From DASQHL01 sp963843685 (lineage in GTDB: Bacteria; Chloroflexota; Dehalococcoidia; DSTF01; JACRBR01): a stretch of 64,000 nt of DNA. This document shows positions 24,561 to 32,548 of this stretch, one piece after another. The notes under the pieces are model-generated. The model was not told the origin of the DNA, searched no databases, and saw nothing but the letters and a program-made list of their open reading frames with translations. The position numbers were made by a program, and so were the translations under genes. Position 1 is the stretch's first letter, and each line of letters opens with the position of its first letter. The stretch spans positions 310,001 to 374,000 of the forward strand of contig CAWJLO010000008.1 of NCBI GenBank assembly GCA_963843685.1. The letters run 5' to 3'.

Positions 24561-25451
24561 TCAGGTGAGGGCGGCGAGCCAGCCGACGGAGACGATGGCC
24601 GATCCGATTCCGAGAAGGCTGAAGCCGACCTGAAGCGACGTCGCGTCCCGTCGCAGCGCGTAGACGCCGGCGCTGGCGGCAAGGCAGACAACGCCGACGA
24701 GCGCCGCCGGCACGTACCACGTGAGGTCGTAGTTCACGAACGGCGCGAGCGCCGCGGTCAGAGCCAGCGCCGCGCCGAATGCGCCCCATCCGACAGCCAT
24801 CGAACCGCGCGCGCCGAGACGATGCGCGAGGCCGCGCACGCCTTGCGACGCGTCGGCATCGATGTCCGGCAGCGTGTTCGCGAGGTGGAGTGCCAGCCCG
24901 ACCAGCGCGCCGAGCGGCAGCAGCCACCAGAGGGCCGGGCGCCAGACACCGGCCACACCCCACACCCACGCCGGTAGCGTGGGGATCGCGACCATGTACG
25001 GCAGGGCGCTGAACGCAGTGCGCTTGAGCCGCACGTCGTACGCCAGTCCGCAGGCGAGACCCAGCACAGCGAGCGAGAACCCGATCCCGCCAAGCGTCGC
25101 AGCTACGACGCACGCACCGAGCGCGAGCAGGGCGGCGGTGATTCCGGCGGCCGGCGGCCGGACGAGGCCGGCCGCGATGGGCTTCCAGGGCTTCGTTTCA
25201 GCGTCCAGGGCTCGGTCGCAGTAGTCGTTCGTGACGCCGATGGCGCACTGCGCGAGCAGCATGACGAGCAGCATGCGGGTCAGCAGGCCGGCGGGCGGCG
25301 CGCCTTGCCACGCGACCGTAGCCAGCGCGGCCGTCGCCACCACGTTCAACAGCGTGGGGAAGGGGTGGACGATGCGAAGGACGCGGAGGTAGCGAGCGAC
25401 GCGCGTCGGCGTGGGCGCCTGGGTCTCGGACAGCACGGCGGCACGATGCAT
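24561..25451 (-). CDS. UbiA-family prenyltransferase
   Basis: A 296-residue integral membrane enzyme with about nine helices. It carries both Asp-rich prenyl-diphosphate sites: NDYCDRALDAETKPWKP in the first half and NTLPDIDAD in the second. Such enzymes attach a prenyl chain to an aromatic acceptor (quinone, haem O or chlorophyll side chains). The TKPWKPIAAG form resembles menaquinone/chlorophyll-type members, but the acceptor cannot be fixed from context. GAGGGGCGGA precedes the ATG. Confidence 0.85.
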   Translation of the reverse strand: MHRAAVLSETQAPTPTRVARYLRVLRIVHPFPTLLNVVATAALATVAWQGAPPAGLLTRMLLVMLLAQCAIGVTNDYCDRALDAETKPWKPIAAGLVRPPAAGITAALLALGACVVAATLGGIGFSLAVLGLACGLAYDVRLKRTAFSALPYMVAIPTLPAWVWGVAGVWRPALWWLLPLGALVGLALHLANTLPDIDADASQGVRGLAHRLGARGSMAVGWGAFGAALALTAALAPFVNYDLTWYVPAALVGVVCLAASAGVYALRRDATSLQVGFSLLGIGSAIVSVGWLAALT

Positions 25452-25577
25452 TCCGCCCCTCTTCGGTAGGTCCCTGACCGATGATACTCCGCGTTCGGTT
25501 CAGCGGATGCGCCGGCCGCCGCACCCCACAACAGCCGCACGAAGGCAAAGGCGTCGCGAGAAAGTAACAGCCAGCCC

Positions 25578-25607
25578 TTGACAGCTTTCGCAGTTCCGCA
25601 ATATCGT
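25578..25607 (+). promoter_or_regulatory. Promoter of the orotate phosphoribosyltransferase leader
   Basis: A perfect -35 TTGACA (25578-25583), 18-base spacer and TATCGT (25602-25607). The transcript would begin near 25615, leaving about 285 bases of leader before the TTG start at 25899. The rest of the 25452-25577 interval holds the upstream signals of the divergent prenyltransferase gene. Confidence 0.6.
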
Positions 25608-25668
25608 AGATCTTAGCCCGATCCGGACGGGCCATGAGAACGCCGAAAGCATCCGAAGGAGGTGTCTC

Positions 25669-25710
25669 ATGATTGACCGCATCCGTTGGGGTGTCTGGCA
25701 AGTCGACTGA
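25669..25710 (+). CDS. Possible 13-residue leader peptide
   Basis: MIDRIRWGVWQVD, with two tryptophans, directly preceded by a near-perfect ribosome binding site (AAGGAGG, 6 bases before the ATG). It lies between a good promoter and a hairpin, antiterminator and terminator array upstream of an orotate phosphoribosyltransferase gene. Its translation could influence folding of the downstream RNA, as in classical attenuators. It is too short for similarity evidence, so this rests on the ribosome binding site and position. Confidence 0.45.
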   Translation: MIDRIRWGVWQVD

Positions 25711-25712
25711 TT

Positions 25713-25896
25713 CGCCCTGTCCGGGATTGGGCAGGGCGCGCCGACCGCGGCAGACTCCACACGTTACATGGGTTTTCGGGACGCCTGATGAGCGCTTTTC
25801 CCAACCATGACGGAGGTTGCCCGTTCTGGAGTCTGCTGGTGCCAAGGAATTGAATAGCACGAACCTAAAAGGCGCTCCCTACTGGAGGGCCTTTTT
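25713..25896 (+). promoter_or_regulatory. Structured attenuator-like leader
   Basis: A 10-base-pair hairpin follows the mini-ORF (25713-25722 with 25729-25738). GAGCGCTTTT at 25790-25799 is complementary, with one bulge, to AAAAGGCGCTC at 25867-25877, the 5' arm of the downstream terminator. Two mutually exclusive structures are therefore possible. No known riboswitch consensus (T-box, TPP, PyrR site) was recognised. Confidence 0.5.
25867..25896 (+). terminator. Terminator just upstream of the orotate phosphoribosyltransferase start
   Basis: AAAAGGCGCTCC pairs with GGAGGGCCTTTT with one mismatch and ends in TTTTT. Its 3' arm contains GGAGGG, the only ribosome binding site for the TTG at 25899, so folding could block both transcription and translation. 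Confidence 0.7.
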
Positions 25897-25898
25897 CG

Positions 25899-26558
25899 TT
25901 GCCATCGATGCCTGACGAGATTCCCGCACAATCGAACCTCTGGCTCGCCGACACGCTGTGGCGCCTCGGCGCCGTCCAGTTCGGCGACTTCACGCTGGGC
26001 CGCACGACGGTCCACTCGCCGATCCACATCAACCTGCGGCTCCTGATCGGGCATCCCACCGCGCTGGCGCGCGCCGCGCACATCATCCTCCAGGAGCTTC
26101 AGACGCTGCAGTCGATGCGAAACCCGCAGGTGGACCCGTTCGACATCGTGTGCGGCGTGCCATTCGGCGGGCTCGTCATCGCAGAGGCGTTCTCGCTCAA
26201 CTCCAAGATCCCGCTGACGTATCTGCACCCGCACACCGACGACCTGGAGTCGGACGTCGAGGGGCTGTATCACCCGAGCCAGACGGCGCTGATCATGGAC
26301 GACCTGATCACCGGAGGCGGCAGCATCATCCTGACGGCGAACCGCCTGCGCGACGAAGGCCTGTTCGTCCGCGATGCGGTCGTGCTCTTCGACCGGCAGT
26401 CGGGCGGGCGCGCGAAGCTGGAGGAGATGGGGATCCGGCTCGTCTCGATGCTGACGCTGGAGGTGCTGCTGACCTACCTGCGGTCGAGCGGCAAGATCGG
26501 TGACGACTGGTACCGGAAGAGCATGGCGTTCTTCGAGGCGAACCGCGACATCGGCTAG
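25899..26558 (+). CDS. pyrE: Orotate phosphoribosyltransferase-like protein
   Basis: A 219-residue type I phosphoribosyltransferase. The PRPP-binding motif ALIMDDLITGGGS is present, followed by DRQSGGRAKLEEMGIRLVSMLTLEVLL, characteristic of OPRT, which makes orotidine monophosphate in pyrimidine synthesis. GVPFGGLVIAEAFS matches the first substrate loop. TTG at 25899 is chosen because GGAGGG lies 9 bases upstream; the ATG at 25908 has none at workable distance. It stands alone, without other pyr genes, behind an attenuator-like leader. A paralogue with altered specificity is possible. Confidence 0.75.
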   Translation: MPSMPDEIPAQSNLWLADTLWRLGAVQFGDFTLGRTTVHSPIHINLRLLIGHPTALARAAHIILQELQTLQSMRNPQVDPFDIVCGVPFGGLVIAEAFSLNSKIPLTYLHPHTDDLESDVEGLYHPSQTALIMDDLITGGGSIILTANRLRDEGLFVRDAVVLFDRQSGGRAKLEEMGIRLVSMLTLEVLLTYLRSSGKIGDDWYRKSMAFFEANRDIG

Positions 26559-26770
26559 AGCAAGCGGCGGATGGGCTTGCGGCCTGGGCGTGGATCGTAG
26601 TTGGACTTGAACATCTCGAGCTTGTCGCGCTCGATCAAGTACTTCCCCGCGAACAGGACGGCCGGCACCTTCTTCTGCTTGATGAGGCGGCGCAGACTCT
26701 GCGGATGGATGCCAAGCAGGCGGGCCGCCTCGACAAGGTCCAGGTAGTTCTCGAACGGACTGGTGACCAT
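26555..26770 (-). CDS. Small excisionase-type DNA-binding protein
   Basis: A 71-residue protein with a MerR/excisionase-like helix-turn-helix (DLVEAARLLGIHPQSLRRLI) followed by a beta wing (VPAVLFAGKYLIERDKLEMF). Such HTH_17 proteins occur in mobile elements but also as chromosomal regulators. No integrase or attachment site is visible here, so it is probably a stand-alone regulator. It overlaps the convergent orotate phosphoribosyltransferase gene by 4 bases. Confidence 0.75.
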   Translation of the reverse strand: MVTSPFENYLDLVEAARLLGIHPQSLRRLIKQKKVPAVLFAGKYLIERDKLEMFKSNYDPRPGRKPIRRLL

Positions 26771-26866
26771 CCGCGGCCCCGATACTAAGACGCTATATCA
26801 GATGAGTGATTGTAGCAGACCGCTCCCGATCCCGGTAGCCGGTTTATGTCAAGGCGAGTTCGGAAG

Positions 26867-27334
26867 TCAGCGATGGAACGGCCATCGGAACCGCCGGCCG
26901 CCTTCCTCGGGCGCCCGCTCGTCGCTCGCCCGCCGCACCGCGCGCTCCAGCCGACGATGCAGCATCATCATCGCCTCGGACAGTTCGAGCGCCTCGTCGG
27001 GATCGCCGGCAAGCGCCGGGAACAACGTCAGCGCCGTCTCGGTGAAGCGCGGCACGCCGCTCGCCACGCCGCCGCGCATGTGGTGCACGCGTAGCTCGTT
27101 CACGGACCCGTAGATGGCCGAAAGCAGCTTCCGGAACTGCTCCTCGTCCAGCTCGACGATGGCCGCGTCGCCGTCGAGCTCGGCGGCAAGCGTGGCCTCG
27201 ATGCCGCGCAGCCCGTGCTCCGACGGCTCGCGCGTCGCCGCGTCCAGCTCGGAGCCCGGGCGGCCGAGGTGGTACACGAGCGCCAGGTACACCAATCGTG
27301 GCTCGTCGTGCGTGAGCTTGATGGCGAACGTCAC
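26867..27334 (-). CDS. Conserved-looking hypothetical protein
   Basis: A 155-residue soluble protein, not recognised. It contains IKLTHDEPRLVYLALVYHLG near the start, an acidic middle (LAAELDGDAAIVELDEEQFRKLL) and a basic C-terminal helix. The GTG at 27334 is chosen because TACAAT (27341-27346 on this strand) ends exactly 6 bases upstream, the leaderless spacing seen elsewhere in this window. An in-frame ATG at 27355 would lie upstream of that -10 box. Confidence 0.6.
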   Translation of the reverse strand: MTFAIKLTHDEPRLVYLALVYHLGRPGSELDAATREPSEHGLRGIEATLAAELDGDAAIVELDEEQFRKLLSAIYGSVNELRVHHMRGGVASGVPRFTETALTLFPALAGDPDEALELSEAMMMLHRRLERAVRRASDERAPEEGGRRFRWPFHR

Positions 27335-27340
27335 GCAGGG

Positions 27341-27346
27341 ATTGTA
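27341..27346 (-). promoter_or_regulatory. -10 box of a probably leaderless gene
   Basis: TACAAT on the minus strand, 6 bases before the GTG at 27334. Confidence 0.5.
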
Positions 27347-27362
27347 ACGGGGCACATACGCA

Positions 27363-27391
27363 GCGAGGCCCCGGCTATTCCGGGGCCTCGC
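27363..27391 (-). terminator. Terminator after the bS22 gene
   Basis: GCGAGGCCCCGG pairs perfectly over 12 bases with its complement around CTATT or AATAG. It lies downstream of the bS22-type gene and upstream of the next minus-strand gene; no U-run follows. Confidence 0.6.
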
Positions 27392-27417
27392 GTCCGAGAC
27401 GTCATGGATGGCTGCGC

Positions 27418-27516
27418 TTAGCCCTTGTGCTTGCGCTGCCAGCGCGTCTTCTTCAGCATCTTGCGGTGCTTGTGCTTGCGCATCTTCTTGCGCCGCTTCT
27501 TCACCACGGAACTCAT
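27418..27516 (-). CDS. bS22/AURKAIP1 (COX24)-type mini ribosomal protein
   Basis: A 32-residue, extremely basic protein, with KKRRKKMRKHKHRKMLKKTR as its core. This is the hallmark of the AURKAIP1/COX24 domain, found in actinobacterial 30S protein bS22 and mitochondrial mS38, where it sits near the decoding centre. GAGGAGG lies 8 bases before the ATG. It is divergent from the gene for ribosomal protein S1 (start 27814), which fits a translation-related neighbourhood. Easily missed because of its size. Confidence 0.85.
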   Translation of the reverse strand: MSSVVKKRRKKMRKHKHRKMLKKTRWQRKHKG

Positions 27517-27690
27517 CGCGCGGGCCTCCTCTCGATCAGGTTGCAGGGACGGAGCCACGCTCAGTCCGCTCTCGGGCGGGCGTCACACGCCACGTCCCCG
27601 CAGCCCGAATCGGGCAGCAGCGCGCAGTATACCCGAGACGTTTTGTAAAGACGAGACGGATTCGACAACGCGCGCGGACTCGCGCCAGCT

Positions 27691-27718
27691 TTGTGCGCCC
27701 GCGAGGCTGTGCTAGACT
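27691..27718 (+). promoter_or_regulatory. Promoter of the S1 gene
   Basis: TTGTGC (27691-27696), 16-base spacer, TAGACT (27713-27718). Transcription would begin about 90 bases before the TTG start. The opposite strand has TATACT near 27632 (reading toward the bS22 gene) as its likely -10 box. Confidence 0.5.
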
Positions 27719-27813
27719 TGACCAAGAAGCCGGACCGGTCGAAATGCATCCAGACCGCACGTCTGGAGTGCGCGACAGGGGCGGCTTATTTTGTCGCAGG
27801 AGGACGCAACGAG

Positions 27814-29406
27814 TTGACGGAATCAAGCACAGGTGGCGTCGCGGAAACTGAGCCTAAGGAGGCTGACGGCGAAGCTACCTTCACCATGCAGGACTGGCTG
27901 GACTCGGGCACGGACTTCAAGACGCTGCGCCGCGGCGAAGTGGTCGAAGGCACGATCATGGGGATCCAGCGCGACGGCGTGATCGTGGACCTCGGCTCGA
28001 AGTCCGAGGGCGTGATCCCTCCCCACGAGATGCACTCGATGGGCGCCGACCCGCTGAGCAAAGTCTCCGTGGGCGAGAAGATCCTGGTCTACGTCATGCA
28101 GCCGGAAGCGGACCAGGGGCAGGTGATCCTGTCGGTGGACCGTGCGCGCGGCGAGCGCGGTTGGCGCGTGCTGCAGACCCGCTTCGAAGAGGGCGAGGCC
28201 TTCGACGGAGAGGTCACCGGTTACAACAAGGGCGGCCTGCTCGTGAACGTCGAGGGCGTGCACGCGTTCGTGCCGCTCTCCCAGGTGGTGGGCGTACGGC
28301 CCGACCAGGACGGCGAGGGCGGATTGGCGTCGGCCGTCGGCAAGAACCTGCGACTGAAAGTGATCGAGATCAACCGGCGGCGTAATCGCGTCATCCTCTC
28401 GGAGCGCGCCGCGCTGCAGGAGTGGCGATCGCAGCAGAAGGACCGCCTCCTCGCGGAGCTCAAGGAAGGCGAGATCCGCAAAGGGCGCGTGTCCAGCGTC
28501 CGCAGCTTCGGTGTGTTCATCGACCTCGGCGGCGCGGACGGCCTCGCGCACCTCAGCGAGGTCTCGTGGGACCGCAACAAGACGCCGGAGGAGATGTACC
28601 GCATCGGCGACGAGGTCGAAGTCTATGTGATGAAGGTCGACCCGGAGACGAAGAAGATCGCGCTCAGCCTGCGGCGCGCGCAGCCGGAAGAGTGGGACCT
28701 GATCGTCGACAAGTACCAGGTCGGCCGCGTCGTGCCGGGCATGGTGACCAAACTGGTGACCTTCGGCGCGTTCGCCCGCATCGAAGGCCCGGTCGAAGGT
28801 CTGATCCACGTATCGGAGTTGGTCGACCGGCGCATCGCGCACCCGAAGGAGGTCGTGCGCGAAGGCGACCTGCTGCCGCTGAAGATCGTGCGCATCGAAC
28901 GCGACCGGCACCGGCTGGGGCTGAGCCTGCGTGACGCCCGCGACGACGGCACGCGCATGGGCTTCACGTTCAGCGACGGCGGCGAAGTGATCGGCGTGCC
29001 GGAAGACATCCGCAAGGAGTTCGAGGAGCGCGAAGGCGTAACGATCGCGGCGCCGCACGCGCCGGAGCCCGCGGAAGCGACGGCGGCGCCGGCGCCAGAC
29101 GCAGACGCGGAAGCACCGGCCGCGGCCGTCGCTCCGCCACCACCACCGCCTCCGGCGCCCGAACCGCGGGAAGAGCCGCGATCGGCGATGGCGGAAGCGT
29201 TCGCAGCCGCCGAGGCGGCGAACGAGTCGGCCGCGGCTGAGGTGGAGGAGACCGCAGAGGCCGAGGTCGTGGCCGTCGCGGCGGATCCGCCCGTTGCCGA
29301 GCAGGAGACCGTCGCCGTCGAGCCGCCTGCGACCGAGGCGGAGTCGGGTGAGCCCGCGTCAGCTGACGCAGAGACGACTGACGCCGCGGAGAGCGAAGAG
29401 ACTTAG
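27814..29406 (+). CDS. rpsA: Ribosomal protein S1-like protein with four S1 domains
   Basis: A 530-residue protein starting at TTG, 10 bases after AGGAGG. Four S1 RNA-binding domains follow in order: VVEGTIMGIQRDGVIVDLG, FDGEVTGYNKGGLLVNVEG, RKGRVSSVRSFGVFIDLGG and VPGMVTKLVTFGAFARIEG. A long acidic Ala/Pro/Glu tail (about 420-530) replaces extra S1 domains. Four-domain S1 proteins are usual outside Proteobacteria and bind mRNA at the ribosome. The longer upstream frame from 27691 lacks a start signal and overlaps the promoter. Confidence 0.85.
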   Translation: MTESSTGGVAETEPKEADGEATFTMQDWLDSGTDFKTLRRGEVVEGTIMGIQRDGVIVDLGSKSEGVIPPHEMHSMGADPLSKVSVGEKILVYVMQPEADQGQVILSVDRARGERGWRVLQTRFEEGEAFDGEVTGYNKGGLLVNVEGVHAFVPLSQVVGVRPDQDGEGGLASAVGKNLRLKVIEINRRRNRVILSERAALQEWRSQQKDRLLAELKEGEIRKGRVSSVRSFGVFIDLGGADGLAHLSEVSWDRNKTPEEMYRIGDEVEVYVMKVDPETKKIALSLRRAQPEEWDLIVDKYQVGRVVPGMVTKLVTFGAFARIEGPVEGLIHVSELVDRRIAHPKEVVREGDLLPLKIVRIERDRHRLGLSLRDARDDGTRMGFTFSDGGEVIGVPEDIRKEFEEREGVTIAAPHAPEPAEATAAPAPDADAEAPAAAVAPPPPPPPAPEPREEPRSAMAEAFAAAEAANESAAAEVEETAEAEVVAVAADPPVAEQETVAVEPPATEAESGEPASADAETTDAAESEET

Positions 29407-29636
29407 GGGCTGTGCGTCGCGCGTTATGCGCGGCTTGCAGGCAACGGCGGGTCCGGCCATCCCGGGGAGGGCCGAAAGAAGATCAGGGGGAACGCGGGTC
29501 GAGAGACCCTGACGGGCGCCCGACGTGAATATCACGGACGCTTGTGACACAGTCGTAGCACGCTCCTACTAGACTTCCCGGCCTCCGTTGTGGTACATTG
29601 GCTATACAAAGTTAACATTTATTTGGGAGCGCTGCG

Positions 29637-32321
29637 ATGGCTGACAGGTTCGACAAATTCACCGAACGCGCCCGACGTGTCCTGACGCTGGCCCAGGAAG
29701 AGGCCCAGCGCTTCAACCACAACTACATCGGCACGGAGCACCTGCTGCTCGGGCTCGTCCGCGAGGGCGACGGCGTCGCGGCCAAGGTCCTGGCGAACCT
29801 GGGCGTCGAGCTGAACAAGGTCCGCTCGGCAGTCGAATTCATCATCGGCCGTGGCGACCGCGCCGTCCTGGGTGAGATCGGCCTCACGCCGCGCGCCAAG
29901 AAGGTCATCGAGTTGGCCGTCGACGAGGCGCGCCGGCTCAACCACCACTACATCGGCACGGAGCACCTCCTGCTGGGCCTCGTCCGCGAAGGCGAAGGCA
30001 TCGCCGCGGGCGTGCTGGAGAGCCTGGGTGTGAACCTGGAGCGGGTGCGGGCGGAGACGACGCGCATCCTGTCCCAGAGCATGCCGCAGAGCGCCGGTAC
30101 GGGCGCCCGCTCGTCGACGCGCACGCCGACCGTTGACCAACTCGGGATGGACCTGACGCAGGCGGCCCGCGCGGGCAAGCTCGACCCCGTGATCGGCCGC
30201 TCGAAGGAGATCGAGCGCGTCATCCAGATCCTCTCGCGGCGCACGAAGAACAACCCCGTGCTGATCGGCGAGCCCGGCGTCGGCAAGACGGCGATCGCCG
30301 AGGGGCTGGCGCACCGCATCGTGTCCGGCGACGTGCCGGAGACGCTGCAGGGCAAGCGGCTGCTGACGCTCGACATCGGCTCGCTCGTGGCGGGCACGAA
30401 GTACCGGGGCGAGTTCGAAGAGCGCCTGAAGAAAGTGATCGAGGAGATCAAGTCCAGCCAGAACTGCGTGCTCTTCGTCGACGAGCTGCACATGCTCGTG
30501 GGCGCGGGCGCGGCGGAGGGCGCCGTGGACGCGGCGAACATCCTCAAGCCGTCGCTGGCCCGCGGCGAGTTGCAGTGCGTCGGTGCGACGACGCTGGACG
30601 AATACCGCAAGCACATCGAGCGCGACGCCGCGCTGGAGCGCCGCTTCCAGCCGATCGTCGTCGAGGAGCCGTCCGTCGAAGAGACGATCGAGATCCTCAA
30701 GGGGATCAAGGAGCGCTACGAGGACCACCACAAGCTGATCATCTCGGAGGAGGCGCTGAAGGTCGCGGCGGAGCTGGCCGCGCGCTACGTCTCCGACCGC
30801 TTCCTGCCCGACAAGGCCATCGACCTCATCGACGAGGCGTCCAGCCGCGTGCGCATCAAGCGCTCGGCGACCCCGCCGTCGTTGAAGGAAGCGGCGCGCG
30901 GGCTGGAGTCGCTCCGCAAGGAGAAGGACGCCGCGATCTCGTCCCAGCAGTACGAGTACGCCGCCGAGCTGCGCGACCGCGAGGTGAAGCTCCAGGAGAA
31001 GATCGAGTCCATGGAGCAGGGCCTGCAGGTCGCGCGCGAGGACGAGAAGCCCGTCGTGACCGAGGACGACATCGCCGAAGTGGTGAGCATGTGGACGGGC
31101 ATCCCGGTCGCCCGCATCGCCAGCGAGGAGTCGCAGCGGCTGCTCCAGATGGAGGACGTGCTGCACAGCCGCGTCATCGGGCAGGACGAGGCGATCGTCG
31201 CGATCGCGAAGTCGGTGCGCCGCTCGCGGGCCGGCCTGAAGGACCCGAAGCGCCCGATCGGCGTGTTCATGTTCCTCGGGCCCACGGGCGTCGGCAAGAC
31301 GTACCTGCCGCGGGTGCTGGCGGAGTTCATGTTCGGCAGCGAAGACAACATGATCAAGCTCGACATGAGCGAGTTCATGGAGAAGCACAACGTCTCGCGG
31401 CTGGTCGGAGCGCCTCCCGGCTACATCGGCTACGACGACGGCGGCCAGCTCACGGACACGGTGCGGCGCAAGTCGTACTGCCTGATCCTGCTCGACGAGA
31501 TCGAGAAGGCGCACCCGGACGTGTTCAACATGCTGCTCCAGATCTTCGACGACGGTCACCTGACCGACGCCAAGGGGCGCAAGGTGGACTTCCGGAACAC
31601 CATCATCATCATGACGAGCAACGTCGGCTCCGACCTCATCCGGAAGGACTCCGCGCTGGGCTTCACAGTGCAGAAGGACGAGGCGAAGACGGCGGACCAG
31701 CAGCACACGAAGATGAAGGACAAGGTCACGGAGGAGCTGAAGCGGGTCTTCCGGCCGGAGTTCCTGAACCGCATCGACAGCCAGGTGGTGTTCCACACGC
31801 TGTCCAAGGAGCACATCCGCAAGATCGTGGACCTGCAGCTCCGCGACCTGGAGAAGCAGCTGCTGCTCAAGGGCGTGTCGCTGGAGATGACGCTCGCGGC
31901 GAAGGACTGGCTCGGCGAGAAGGGCTACGACATGGTGTTCGGCGCCCGCCCGCTCCGCCGCGTCATCCAGAACGAGCTGGAGGACCGCCTGTCGGAGGCG
32001 CTGCTCCAGGAGCGCTTCGGCCTCGGCGATACCGTCATCATCGACGTCCAGGGCGAGGACCTCGTGCTGGAGAAGAAGGAAGCTGCCGGCGGCGCTGTCC
32101 ACCACACCGTAGCGACGACCACACGCGAAATGAGCGAGAGCCCGGCCATATTCTGGCCGGGCTTCTCTTCAGGCGTCCGCATGCGCTTCCTGCCGCGTCG
32201 GCGCAGCCGCTATGATCCCGGGGCAGCGGCGCCGGACTTAGGCAGGCAGGAGGGACGTCATGTCAGTACGCGGCTACATCCTCATCGAGGCGGAGGTCGG
32301 CAAAGCCAAGGCCGTCGGTGA
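29637..32321 (+). CDS. clpC: ClpC-type AAA+ unfoldase (3' end suspect)
   Basis: The frame encodes 894 residues. Two N-terminal ClpN repeats (NHNYIGTEHLLLGL and NHHYIGTEHLLLGL) precede AAA domain 1 (Walker A GEPGVGKT near 211), a UVR-type M-domain (near 430-470) and AAA domain 2 (GPTGVGKT near 548). ClpC unfolds substrates for ClpP. The ATG follows GGGAGCGCTGCG. The 3' end is odd: this frame runs through the terminator hairpin at 32139-32163 and into the next gene. A +1 shift before about 32095 would instead end at TAG 32110-32112 with LPAALSTTP. Real C-terminus is therefore probably about 70 residues shorter. Confidence 0.9.
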   Translation: MADRFDKFTERARRVLTLAQEEAQRFNHNYIGTEHLLLGLVREGDGVAAKVLANLGVELNKVRSAVEFIIGRGDRAVLGEIGLTPRAKKVIELAVDEARRLNHHYIGTEHLLLGLVREGEGIAAGVLESLGVNLERVRAETTRILSQSMPQSAGTGARSSTRTPTVDQLGMDLTQAARAGKLDPVIGRSKEIERVIQILSRRTKNNPVLIGEPGVGKTAIAEGLAHRIVSGDVPETLQGKRLLTLDIGSLVAGTKYRGEFEERLKKVIEEIKSSQNCVLFVDELHMLVGAGAAEGAVDAANILKPSLARGELQCVGATTLDEYRKHIERDAALERRFQPIVVEEPSVEETIEILKGIKERYEDHHKLIISEEALKVAAELAARYVSDRFLPDKAIDLIDEASSRVRIKRSATPPSLKEAARGLESLRKEKDAAISSQQYEYAAELRDREVKLQEKIESMEQGLQVAREDEKPVVTEDDIAEVVSMWTGIPVARIASEESQRLLQMEDVLHSRVIGQDEAIVAIAKSVRRSRAGLKDPKRPIGVFMFLGPTGVGKTYLPRVLAEFMFGSEDNMIKLDMSEFMEKHNVSRLVGAPPGYIGYDDGGQLTDTVRRKSYCLILLDEIEKAHPDVFNMLLQIFDDGHLTDAKGRKVDFRNTIIIMTSNVGSDLIRKDSALGFTVQKDEAKTADQQHTKMKDKVTEELKRVFRPEFLNRIDSQVVFHTLSKEHIRKIVDLQLRDLEKQLLLKGVSLEMTLAAKDWLGEKGYDMVFGARPLRRVIQNELEDRLSEALLQERFGLGDTVIIDVQGEDLVLEKKEAAGGAVHHTVATTTREMSESPAIFWPGFSSGVRMRFLPRRRSRYDPGAAAPDLGRQEGRHVSTRLHPHRGGGRQSQGRR
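32139..32163 (+). terminator. Terminator of clpC
   Basis: AGCCCGGCCA pairs perfectly with TGGCCGGGCT around TATTC and is followed by the pyrimidine-rich TCTCTTC. Its place inside the nominal clpC frame argues that clpC ends before it. Confidence 0.75.
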
Positions 32322-32511
32322 GGCGATCAAGAAGATGAGCCACGGCGACGCCAAGGTTGTAGCCGTCGACACCGTCACAGGGCCGTTCGACGTGATCGTC
32401 CAGCTCGAGGCGGACGACCTGGACCGCCTGGGCAACGCCATCACCGACGGCATCCAGCGCGCCGAGGGCGTGCAGCGCACGACCACGTGCCTCGCGGTGC
32501 GTCTGGGCTAG
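32260..32511 (+). CDS. Stand-alone Lrp/AsnC ligand-binding (RAM) domain protein
   Basis: An 83-residue protein matching only the C-terminal RAM domain of Lrp/AsnC regulators (RGYILIEAEVGKAKAV, then VTGPFDVIVQLEADD and a TTTCLAVRL end), with no DNA-binding half. Such proteins form oligomers that bind amino acids and may modulate other regulators. AGGAGGGACGTC before the ATG is a strong ribosome binding site. The gene follows the clpC terminator, so it probably has its own promoter. Confidence 0.85.
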   Translation: MSVRGYILIEAEVGKAKAVGEAIKKMSHGDAKVVAVDTVTGPFDVIVQLEADDLDRLGNAITDGIQRAEGVQRTTTCLAVRLG

Positions 32512-32548
32512 CGGCCGGGCCCTGGCGCCCCCCACTGGTGACCGGGCC

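Noticed and set aside
25781..25800. CTGATGAG resembling a hammerhead ribozyme core
   Set aside because: No downstream GAAA with matching stem II, and no cleavage site in a closing helix was found; the sequence fits better as an antiterminator arm.
26555..26770. Excisionase gene as sign of a prophage or integrated element
   Set aside because: No integrase, phage genes, direct repeats or tRNA-attached insertion in the vicinity; HTH_17 proteins are also common chromosomal regulators.
29619..32105. 828-residue open frame antisense to clpC
   Set aside because: It is the reverse-strand shadow of a codon-biased high-GC gene; its translation is low-complexity (Leu/Arg/Asp/His) with no domain, and clpC on the other strand is unambiguous.
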